This document shows positions 16,767-23,783 of a stretch of 64,000 nt of DNA, one piece after another; positions within the stretch are counted from its first letter, which is position 1, and every line of letters starts with the position of its first letter. Both the position numbers and the translations under genes were made by a program. The stretch spans positions 36,663-100,662 of the forward strand of contig CANMJA010000013.1 of the NCBI GenBank assembly GCA_947498055.1. Direction: 5' to 3'. A model generated the notes under the pieces. That model ran no database searches and was not told where the DNA came from. It saw only the letters and a list, made by a program, of their open reading frames with translations. The DNA is from an uncultured Tenacibaculum sp. (GTDB taxonomy: Bacteria > Bacteroidota > Bacteroidia > Flavobacteriales > Flavobacteriaceae).

Positions 16767-17228
16767 TTATATTTTTATTTGTCTGTCTATTTGTTGATCC
16801 AAAGATATGAATGTTTCTGTTCTTGAAACTCCTTTTATATTTTGAATATCTTTATTTAACAAATGCATTAAATCTTCATTGTTTTTACATAGTATTTTTA
16901 TGAAAATGGCATAATTACCAGTTGTATAATGACTTTCTACAACTTCTGGAATTTCTTTTAACCGTTTGATAGCCGAAGAATATAAACTAGAAGAATCTAA
17001 AAACACACCTACAAAAGCCGTGGTAGTATATCCTAAAGCTTTAGGGTTTAATATCATTTTATATCCATCAATTAAATTAGAATGATCTAGCTTTTTTAAT
17101 CGCTGATGAATAGCTGCACCAGAAATTCCTACTTCTCTAGCAATACTTAAAACAGGCGTTCTAGCATCGTTAACTAATCGTTTTATGATGATTTTATCAA
17201 TACCATCAATTTTTAATTTTTTCGACAT
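16767..17228 (-). CDS. Lrp/AsnC family transcriptional regulator
   Basis: A 153-residue feast/famine regulator. The N-terminal helix-turn-helix (about 8-55) reads DKIIIKRLVNDARTPVLSI then AREVGISGAAIHQRLKKL. The C-terminal RAM ligand domain (about 70-145) contains FVGVFLDSS, EVVESHYTTGNYAIFIKILC and the usual GVSRTETFISL. A TATTTTTG box (17240-17233, minus strand) ends 4 nt before the ATG, suggesting a leaderless message. An 18-bp palindrome 124 bp upstream is a candidate binding site. It is followed 8 bp later by HupE/UreJ. Confidence 0.92.
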   Translation of the reverse strand: MSKKLKIDGIDKIIIKRLVNDARTPVLSIAREVGISGAAIHQRLKKLDHSNLIDGYKMILNPKALGYTTTAFVGVFLDSSSLYSSAIKRLKEIPEVVESHYTTGNYAIFIKILCKNNEDLMHLLNKDIQNIKGVSRTETFISLDQQIDRQIKI

Positions 17229-17351
17229 AAAACAAAAATAAGGAAAAGTAAAAATCTTTATAGAAATATTTTCTAAATTAAGATAGAAAAAAGTAAAATA
17301 TATTCTAATATAATTCGTTTGTGATTAGAGCTTTGCAGATTCACTTTAATA

Positions 17352-17369
17352 AAATAGTTTAAACTATTT
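17352..17369. promoter_or_regulatory. 18-bp perfect palindrome, candidate Lrp/AsnC operator
   Basis: AAATAGTTTAAACTATTT is its own reverse complement. It lies in the 284-bp gap between the divergent Lrp/AsnC and alpha/beta-hydrolase genes. Lrp-family sites are AT-centred imperfect palindromes of about 15 bp, so the form fits; the link is inferred from position. Confidence 0.4.
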
Positions 17370-17512
17370 ATAAGGAAATTTACTTTGCACCCTACATTTA
17401 TATTTTTAAAGAAAATCAATAGAGTTAAACTCATCGTTGGTATTAATATGTTTTAAAACTGTGACAAATCGTTTTTTTGTTTGTCTTTTAATTAAACCAA
17501 TCAGAAGAATAG

Positions 17513-18538
17513 ATGAAAAATATACTGCTAATTTTAATCATTCTATGTGTTTCTTGTACCCCTCAAAAAGAAAAAAACTATAGAATTGGACAAAAATCAT
17601 TAATTCTCGTAGATGCCTCAAGAAATAGGTCTTTAGCAACTGAAATATGGTATCCTACTTTAGATGTGGGTATAGATAAAAAAGAAAATAAAAAAGCTCT
17701 TTTTAAAACAATAAAAACAATTAAAAATGCAAGTGTATTAACTAAGAAATTTCCGTTATTAGTAGTATCTCATGGGACTGGTGGAAATAGATTTTCATTA
17801 ACTTGGTTTATAGAAAAGATGGTGAAAGAGGGGTATGTAGTTGTTTCATTAGATCATTACGGAAATTCTACATTTAACAAAATTCCTAGAGAGTTTGTAA
17901 AATGGTGGGAAAGAGCAATTGATATACAATTTGTACTTACCAATGTTCTAAAACAGGATGAAATAGGAGAAATAATAGACACATCTAGAATTGGAGGAGT
18001 TGGTTTTTCTTTAGGAGGCTATACAAATATTGCATTGGCTGGAGGTTATGTAGATAGAGAAATAAAGAAAAATGAAGACGATAAAACAAGAGCAATGCCT
18101 AACGAGTTCCCTGAAACGGATGAAATTATAGATTTCGAAAATGATAGCCTTATTGTTTTATCATACCATAGATATAAAGATCATGTTAAAGACGAAAGAA
18201 TGAAAGCTTTTTTTACTATGGCACCTGCAATCGGATTTGGTTTTCATACGAAAGAACAAACGAATAAAATTACTGCACCAGTATTTATAGTTGCAGGAAA
18301 AGGAGATACAGTAGCACCAGTTGCATCGAATGCAGAAGTATATCATGATTTAATAAAAACTAGTGAAATACATCTTTTTAATACGAATGTAGGGCATTAT
18401 GTTTTTCTGAATGAATCTACAGAGTTCGGAAAAAAAGTAGCACCATTAATAACTGTTGATAATCCAGAAGTAGATCGTAAAGAAATACATAAAGAAACAT
18501 TAAAGTTAGCGGTTGATTTTTTTAATAAAAACCTTTAA
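17513..18538 (+). CDS. Alpha/beta hydrolase lipoprotein
   Basis: A predicted lipid-anchored esterase or lipase of 341 residues. It has a lipoprotein signal peptide (MKNILLILIILCVSC, lipid Cys12 or Cys15), the oxyanion strand region PLLVVSHGTGGNRFS (about 81-95) and the nucleophile elbow GVGFSLGGY with Ser166. Candidate acid and base residues lie in APVFIVAGKGDTVAP and NVGHYVFL. The layout resembles the dienelactone hydrolase and platelet-activating-factor acetylhydrolase families; the substrate is unknown. It is transcribed alone, divergent from the Lrp/AsnC gene. Confidence 0.85.
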   Translation: MKNILLILIILCVSCTPQKEKNYRIGQKSLILVDASRNRSLATEIWYPTLDVGIDKKENKKALFKTIKTIKNASVLTKKFPLLVVSHGTGGNRFSLTWFIEKMVKEGYVVVSLDHYGNSTFNKIPREFVKWWERAIDIQFVLTNVLKQDEIGEIIDTSRIGGVGFSLGGYTNIALAGGYVDREIKKNEDDKTRAMPNEFPETDEIIDFENDSLIVLSYHRYKDHVKDERMKAFFTMAPAIGFGFHTKEQTNKITAPVFIVAGKGDTVAPVASNAEVYHDLIKTSEIHLFNTNVGHYVFLNESTEFGKKVAPLITVDNPEVDRKEIHKETLKLAVDFFNKNL

Positions 18539-18631
18539 AATTAGAGTTAAAATAATTTTGAAGTGACAAAGACATATGTGCGAAATTAAATTACGTAAAT
18601 GGTGTAAAGTGACAGAAGAATTAATATTCCG

Positions 18632-18639
18632 TATTTTTG
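18632..18639 (+). promoter_or_regulatory. -7 promoter box of umuC
   Basis: TATTTTTG matches TAnnTTTG and ends 5 nt before the umuC ATG. No TTG lies at the proper distance upstream. I could not recognise a LexA box. Confidence 0.4.
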
Positions 18640-18644
18640 TGTAG

Positions 18645-19901
18645 ATGTTTGCTTTAGTTGATTGTAATAATTTTTATGCTTCTTGTGAACGGGTTTTTAA
18701 TCCGAATTTGCAAGGAAAACCTATTGCTATTTTAAGCAATAATGATGGTTGTGTTATTTCTCGTAGCGATGAAGCTAAAGCGTTACAATTACCAATGGGA
18801 GCTCCCATTTTTAAGTGGGAATCATTTTGTAAGCAACGAAATATAGAAATTCTTTCTTCTAACTATCCTTTATATGGAGATATGAGTGATAGAGTAATGA
18901 AAATTTTAGCACAATTTACTCCAGATATAGAAGTATATTCTATTGATGAAGCATTTTTGCAGTTTAAAGGATTTGAAAATTTTAATTTTGAAAACTATGG
19001 AAAAGAAATTAAAAATCGAATTTTACAATGGACAGGAATACCTACCTGTGTTGGAATAGCCCCAACAAAAGGGTTGAGCAAAGTTGCTAATAAAATTGCT
19101 AGAAAATTTTTAAAAGAAACGAATGGGGTATATGTAATAGATTCGGAAGAAAAAAGAATAAAAGCTTTACAATGGACACCTATAGAAAAAGTTTGGGGTA
19201 TTGGTCATCGATTGCAAAAAAAGCTAAAAGCAGTTGGTTGTATAAAAGCGTACGATTTTACACAGTTAGATAGTGATTTTGTAAGAAAAAAATACTCTAT
19301 AACATTATGGAAATTACAACAAGATTTGTTAGGAAAACCAGCTATAGAACTCGATGAGCATAAAAATAAAAAAGCAATAGCCACTACAAGAAGTTTTGAA
19401 TATACGTATTCAGATATAGAAAATATAAAAGAACGAATAGCAACCTTTGCTGTAAATTGTGCAGAGAAGCTTCGAAAACAAAATTGTAGTTGCCATATGG
19501 TTATTGTGATGTTACGTAGCGATCGTCATAAACACAATTTAGAACAACATAAGATAAGTAGAACCGTTGTCTTGCCATATCCAACAAACTCATCATTAGT
19601 TATTAGTAAATGTGCTGTTGAGGCAGTGAAAACTATTTTTAAAACCAATATAAAGTATAAAAGAGCAGGAGTTATCGTAACAGGTTTGGTACCTGAAGAT
19701 AATTATCAATTAGATTTATTTTCAGAAGAAAATCCAAAGCACAAACCATTAATGAATGCAATTGATTATATTAATACAAAATATAAAGCAAATTGTGTGA
19801 AATTAGGGAGTCAAGATTTAGAAAGAACATGGAAAATGCGACAAGAACGACTTTCACCAAAATACACTACCAATATTAACGACATCATTGTAGTAAAATG
19901 A
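18645..19901 (+). CDS. umuC: Y-family DNA polymerase, UmuC-like
   Basis: Catalytic subunit of translesion polymerase V. The 418 residues carry the Y-family motifs: FALVDCNNFYASCERVFNP with the metal-binding Asp6, ILSNNDGCVISRSDEAK in the finger region, YSIDEAFL with the catalytic Asp-Glu, the helix-hairpin-helix region (VWGIGHRLQKKLKAVG) and the little-finger and C-terminal domain (ATTRSFEYTYSDIENIKERI). It precedes umuD and overlaps it by 4 bp (ATGA), the reverse of the E. coli umuDC order. Expected to be DNA-damage induced, although no SOS box is recognisable. Confidence 0.93.
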   Translation: MFALVDCNNFYASCERVFNPNLQGKPIAILSNNDGCVISRSDEAKALQLPMGAPIFKWESFCKQRNIEILSSNYPLYGDMSDRVMKILAQFTPDIEVYSIDEAFLQFKGFENFNFENYGKEIKNRILQWTGIPTCVGIAPTKGLSKVANKIARKFLKETNGVYVIDSEEKRIKALQWTPIEKVWGIGHRLQKKLKAVGCIKAYDFTQLDSDFVRKKYSITLWKLQQDLLGKPAIELDEHKNKKAIATTRSFEYTYSDIENIKERIATFAVNCAEKLRKQNCSCHMVIVMLRSDRHKHNLEQHKISRTVVLPYPTNSSLVISKCAVEAVKTIFKTNIKYKRAGVIVTGLVPEDNYQLDLFSEENPKHKPLMNAIDYINTKYKANCVKLGSQDLERTWKMRQERLSPKYTTNINDIIVVK

Positions 19902-20335
19902 ATATAAAATCTCAAAAATTAACATTTTTTAGTCCGAAAGACTCAGAAGGAAATGGCGCAATCTTTATTGATACAGGAATTTCGGCCGGATTTCCTTCGC
20001 CAGCAGATGATTTTAAAGAAACTCGAATTTCTTTAGACGAAGAGTTTATAAAAAATAAAGAGGCTACTTTTTTTGCAAAAGTAAGCGGGCAATCTATGAT
20101 TGGTGCAGGTTTAGATGATAATGATTTACTGGTAATTGATAGGAGTATACCACCAACAAATAATAAAATTGCAGTTTGCTTTTTAGATGGAGAATTTACA
20201 GTGAAGCGGTTACGTGTAGATGGTGATGAAATGTGGCTACAACCAGAAAATCCCAATTATCCTATTATAAAAATAACACAAGATAATAATTTTGTTATTT
20301 GGGGTATTGTTACTAGCGTAATAAAAAGAGTGTAA
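19898..20335 (+). CDS. umuD: LexA/UmuD family protein, self-cleaving subunit of polymerase V
   Basis: A 145-residue S24 peptidase-fold protein that cleaves itself with RecA help and then joins UmuC. The Ala-Gly cleavage site is in GISAGFPSPADD (about residues 27-38). The nucleophilic Ser is in KVSGQSMIGAGL and the catalytic Lys in FTVKRLRV. There is no N-terminal DNA-binding domain, so it is UmuD rather than LexA. It starts within the last codons of umuC (4-bp overlap), which couples their translation. Confidence 0.93.
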   Translation: MNIKSQKLTFFSPKDSEGNGAIFIDTGISAGFPSPADDFKETRISLDEEFIKNKEATFFAKVSGQSMIGAGLDDNDLLVIDRSIPPTNNKIAVCFLDGEFTVKRLRVDGDEMWLQPENPNYPIIKITQDNNFVIWGIVTSVIKRV

Positions 20336-20428
20336 TGTGGTTGTTTTGTGAAAAAGATTTGTGTTTTAGAAGAAATCGATAGATTATGTCTTTTATCAGT
20401 AAAATTATATTAAAAGTGAAAGTAAAAA

Positions 20429-20932
20429 ATGAGATTTGAAGTTGAAAATTACAAGAACATTCTTTTATTTGATGACTTGATTTTATTTAGTGATACCTTC
20501 TATCAATCTTCAGAAGATTTTAAATACAGGGATAAAAATTCAAAAAAAGACGAATTAAAGAAAATTAGTAATATTAAAGGTTTTGAATTTAACTCAATTG
20601 GAAATATTATAATCTTAAATTTTGAAAAAGAAAATAGGAAGCTTATATTCTTATCTAATAAAAGAATGAAAGATTTTATAATTCAGGTAAAAACAGACCA
20701 ATTTAAATTGGTGTCAAAGAAAAAAATAAAAGACAATTATAAATCTAGTTTTTTTATTTTTATATTTTATTTCTTGATTTGTTTGATAATTTGTGGTGCT
20801 ATATTTTTTGAATCAGGAACAAAGGGACTTTTAAAAAAACCAATTTGGATTCTTTTTATTATTGCTGCTATATTTCAGGTAAAAAAAATAACGAATAGTC
20901 ATGAGGTTAAATATGAAAAAATTAATCATTAA
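20429..20932 (+). CDS. Hypothetical membrane protein
   Basis: A 167-residue protein with no signal peptide. Residues 1-100 are probably a beta-rich cytosolic domain (alternating hydrophobic strands such as NIIILNFEKENRKLIFLS), somewhat like a PH-type fold. Two membrane segments follow near residues 108-128 and 137-152, with a short basic tail. No family recognised. It lies 93 bp after umuD in the same direction and could share its transcript, but nothing else links them. Confidence 0.6.
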   Translation: MRFEVENYKNILLFDDLILFSDTFYQSSEDFKYRDKNSKKDELKKISNIKGFEFNSIGNIIILNFEKENRKLIFLSNKRMKDFIIQVKTDQFKLVSKKKIKDNYKSSFFIFIFYFLICLIICGAIFFESGTKGLLKKPIWILFIIAAIFQVKKITNSHEVKYEKINH

Positions 20933-21082
20933 CAATTAACTATAATTAAAAAGAGGTTTGGTACTCAATTCAAAATAAATGTTAGACCATTTATAATTAT
21001 AGTGATAAACTTAAAGTTAATGAGCGAAATTTTTATCTGACAATAAATAATTAAACTTATAATAATTTTTCACAAGATAACA

Positions 21083-22090
21083 CTAATTAGAAAATTCATT
21101 AATTTCTCCTTTTTCATTAGTAAATAATAAAACAACTTTTAACTCAGGATGATTTTGTAAAAAAGTTTTAGTTTTTTCTAGTCCCATTGCTAAGAATGCT
21201 GTAGCATAAGCATCTACATCTGCACAATCTCCTTGTTTCATTACAGATACACTTAATAAATTACTTTCTTGGGCTAAGCCTGTTTTTGGGTTTACGGTAT
21301 GTACAATTTTATTTCCTTCGGCGTTTAATTTAAATTTCCTGTAATTACCAGAAGTAGCCATAGATTGATTGTTAAGTTCTATCAATTTTGAGGTACTTCT
21401 TGTGCCATCTGTATTAGGATCATCAATAGCTACTTTCCAAAGTTTTTCTTTAGGGTTTTTACCTCTAGCTCTTATTTCACCACCAATTTCAACTAAATAA
21501 TTAGAAACATTTTTTTGTTCAAGAAATCGACCAATAATGTCAATTCCTAATCCTTTTGCAAAAGCATTTACATTAAATTCTATGTTAAAAGGTTTAGAAA
21601 TCTTTCCATCATGTAGCGTTATTTTATCAAAACCTTTCGATTTTAATAATGTAGAAACTTCTTTTTCGGTAAGATTTTTTTGCTCTTTTCCAGAACCAAA
21701 TCCGTATGCATTAATCAATTTCCCTATAGTTGGATCAAAATATCCATCAGATTCTATATAAATCTTTTTAGCCTTATCAAATGCTTCCTTAAAGTAATCG
21801 TCTACTACAATAGTAGAATCTCCTTTGTTAATTTTAGAAATAATAGAGTTTGGAATATAGGTAGATAAAGAGTAGTTAAAAGCATTAAAAATGCTATCAA
21901 AAGATGCTTGGTAATCAGTTGTGTCTTTGTATGTAATATGGTAAGTGGTGCCAAAAATAGCCCCTTGTAACTTGGTGTAAGTGTCTTTTTTTGAAGATTT
22001 TTTAGTTTGTGTATTCTTTTTTGAAGGTTGACAATTACATAAAAAAGAGATTATAATACAGTAAGCTAAAAAATATTGTGTACTTTTCAT
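21083..22090 (-). CDS. apbE: FAD:protein FMN transferase (ApbE), lipoprotein
   Basis: Flavinylating enzyme that attaches FMN from FAD to a Thr or Ser of exported redox proteins such as NqrB, NqrC or RnfG. The 335 residues have a lipoprotein signal peptide (Cys18 or Cys20), GTTYHITYKDT, the FAD-binding NVNAFAKGLGID, SMATSGNYRKF, HTVNPKTG and the metal-binding DCADVDAYATAFLAMG. All key motifs are intact. In many Flavobacteria apbE sits beside nqr genes; none is nearby, so its substrate is encoded elsewhere. It is divergent from the OmpA gene. Confidence 0.93.
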   Translation of the reverse strand: MKSTQYFLAYCIIISFLCNCQPSKKNTQTKKSSKKDTYTKLQGAIFGTTYHITYKDTTDYQASFDSIFNAFNYSLSTYIPNSIISKINKGDSTIVVDDYFKEAFDKAKKIYIESDGYFDPTIGKLINAYGFGSGKEQKNLTEKEVSTLLKSKGFDKITLHDGKISKPFNIEFNVNAFAKGLGIDIIGRFLEQKNVSNYLVEIGGEIRARGKNPKEKLWKVAIDDPNTDGTRSTSKLIELNNQSMATSGNYRKFKLNAEGNKIVHTVNPKTGLAQESNLLSVSVMKQGDCADVDAYATAFLAMGLEKTKTFLQNHPELKVVLLFTNEKGEINEFSN

Positions 22091-22199
22091 TATTTCTTAA
22101 ATTTTTAACAAAAATAACTTATTGTATACTAAAATAGCGTTAAGATAACTTTTTGTTTAATCATTTTTATAAATTTGTAACTTACATTAACTAAATACA

Positions 22200-23045
22200 A
22201 TGAAAAGACTAGTATTATTTTTATCGGCAACATTCTTGTTAGTTTCTTGTGCCTCTAATAAAGAATTAGAAGCTTTAAAAACGAAACACGAACAAACTAA
22301 AGACGAATTATTAACAGTTAAAAACAATCTTACAAAATGTTTGGTTGAAAAAGAAAAATATGAAGACAGGTCTAAAGATTTAGAAAGTAGAGTTACAGAG
22401 CTTAAAAGAGACAAAGAAAACTCTATTCAACAAGTTGAAAACTTAACAGTTTTAACAAAAGGAGCTAATGATAATATTAAGGAAACCTTATCGCAACTTA
22501 GTAAGAAAGATAAGTACATTAATAAAATTAGAGCAGCAGCAACAAAAAAAGATTCATTAAATTTAGTAGTAGCATTTCATTTAAAGAAAGAGTTACAACA
22601 AGGAATAGATGATGAAGATATAGAGGTTAATGTTGAAAAAACAGTAGTGTTTATTTCTATTTCAGATAAATTATTATTTAAAAGTGGTAGTTATACAATA
22701 ACAAATGAGGCTTCTAAAGTATTACAAAAAGTAGCTACTGTAGTTAATGCGCAACCAGAAATGGATGTGATGGTAGAAGGGCATACAGATAATACACCAA
22801 TGAGTACTGCTGCAGTAAAAGATAATTGGGATTTAAGTGTAAAACGTTCTACAGCTATCGTTCGTGAATTGCAAAGTAAATATGCTGTAGCGCCACAGCG
22901 TTTAATTGCGGCAGGTAGAAGTAGTTTTATACCTTTAGTACCTAACGATACGCCAGCAAACAAATCGAAAAATAGAAGAACTAAAATTATTATCTTACCT
23001 AGATTAAATCAATTCTTCGATTTATTAGATCAGAAAGTAGAATAA
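22200..23045 (+). CDS. OmpA family lipoprotein
   Basis: An outer-membrane lipoprotein anchored to peptidoglycan, 281 residues. It has a lipoprotein signal peptide (MKRLVLFLSATFLLVSC), a long charged coiled coil (about 25-100, Leu/Lys/Glu heptads) and a C-terminal OmpA-like domain (about 150-265) with the peptidoglycan-binding signature DVMVEGHTDNTPM, the WDLSVKRSTAIVREL helix, LIAAGRSSFIPLVPNDT and KSKNRRTKIIILP. The coiled coil is expected to span the periplasm. A terminator follows at 23070-23102. Confidence 0.92.
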   Translation: MKRLVLFLSATFLLVSCASNKELEALKTKHEQTKDELLTVKNNLTKCLVEKEKYEDRSKDLESRVTELKRDKENSIQQVENLTVLTKGANDNIKETLSQLSKKDKYINKIRAAATKKDSLNLVVAFHLKKELQQGIDDEDIEVNVEKTVVFISISDKLLFKSGSYTITNEASKVLQKVATVVNAQPEMDVMVEGHTDNTPMSTAAVKDNWDLSVKRSTAIVRELQSKYAVAPQRLIAAGRSSFIPLVPNDTPANKSKNRRTKIIILPRLNQFFDLLDQKVE

Positions 23046-23069
23046 TGTTTTATTAAAATATTTACCATA

Positions 23070-23102
23070 AAAGCCACTTAGATATTTTATTTAAGTGGCT
23101 TT
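23070..23102 (+). terminator. Terminator of the OmpA gene
   Basis: An 11-bp stem, AAAGCCACTTA (23070-23080) with TAAGTGGCTTT (23092-23102), followed by a T-rich tail. Confidence 0.85.
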
Positions 23103-23136
23103 ATTTTATGAATACGAATACGTAAATTTTTAAAAT

Positions 23137-23652
23137 ATGAGTTCTTTTGATAAATATACACAAGAAGAGTGGGAGGTTATTTCATACTTACCCCAAGGAA
23201 TTGGTCTTTTAATGGGAGGTGCTGGTTCTGATAGTATAATATCTTCAGGTGTAGAAATGATGGAAGGGGTTAAAACGATTTTAGCGGGACAGGAAAAATT
23301 CCCGGAGAATACTATAATACAAAAAATAGTAGGAAATACTGAAGATCATCGTAACACGTTTAATAAATTAGAATCTCAAATAGCTAATGTAATGACTGTT
23401 ATTGATGATAATAAAATAAAAACAACTGAAGAATTCTCTGATATTGTATTAAGGGATTGTGAAAAGGCAATCGAAGTAATGAAAGATAAAGAAGAAGAAC
23501 AAACGGTTGCTGAATATAAAAACTGGTTGTTATATATTGCTTTTAAAGTAGCAAATAGATCTAAAGAAGGTTCTTTTTTAGGTTTTGGAGGAGAACGCTT
23601 TAGTAAAGAGGAAAGAAGATTGTATAAAAAGTTAGAATTAATTTTAAAATAG
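23137..23652 (+). CDS. Hypothetical cytosolic protein
   Basis: A 171-residue protein without signal peptide or membrane segment, predicted mostly helical: MSSFDKYTQEEWEVISYLP, then a Gly-rich segment GIGLLMGGAGSDS, and a C-terminal FLGFGGERFSKEERRLYKKL. It resembles uncharacterised proteins of similar length in other bacteria, but I know no function. It has its own short leader after the OmpA terminator. Confidence 0.65.
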   Translation: MSSFDKYTQEEWEVISYLPQGIGLLMGGAGSDSIISSGVEMMEGVKTILAGQEKFPENTIIQKIVGNTEDHRNTFNKLESQIANVMTVIDDNKIKTTEEFSDIVLRDCEKAIEVMKDKEEEQTVAEYKNWLLYIAFKVANRSKEGSFLGFGGERFSKEERRLYKKLELILK

Positions 23653-23759
23653 CTTTCTTTTTTACTTTAATTACTGGTGGTTTAAAGCAAAAAATAGATG
23701 TAGAGTTTTACGAGTATTCTCATCTTACAGGAAAAAGTATTGGTTTTAGTACTTGTTGA
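23652..23759 (+). pseudogene. Possible gene remnant (open segment without a start codon)
   Basis: Directly after the preceding stop, another frame stays open and reads TLITGGLKQKIDVEFYEY then SHLTGKSIGFSTC before a TGA at 23757-23759. The composition looks protein-like, but it has no ATG, GTG or TTG. It may be the end of a lost gene; chance is also possible. Confidence 0.25.
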
Positions 23760-23783
23760 GGTTTTAAAGATGTTTTTTGTTTA

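Noticed and set aside
18540..18645. LexA/SOS box before umuC
   Set aside because: Only short partial repeats (AAGTGACA near 18560 and 18608) and an 8-bp TTACGTAA palindrome are present; none is a convincing known operator.
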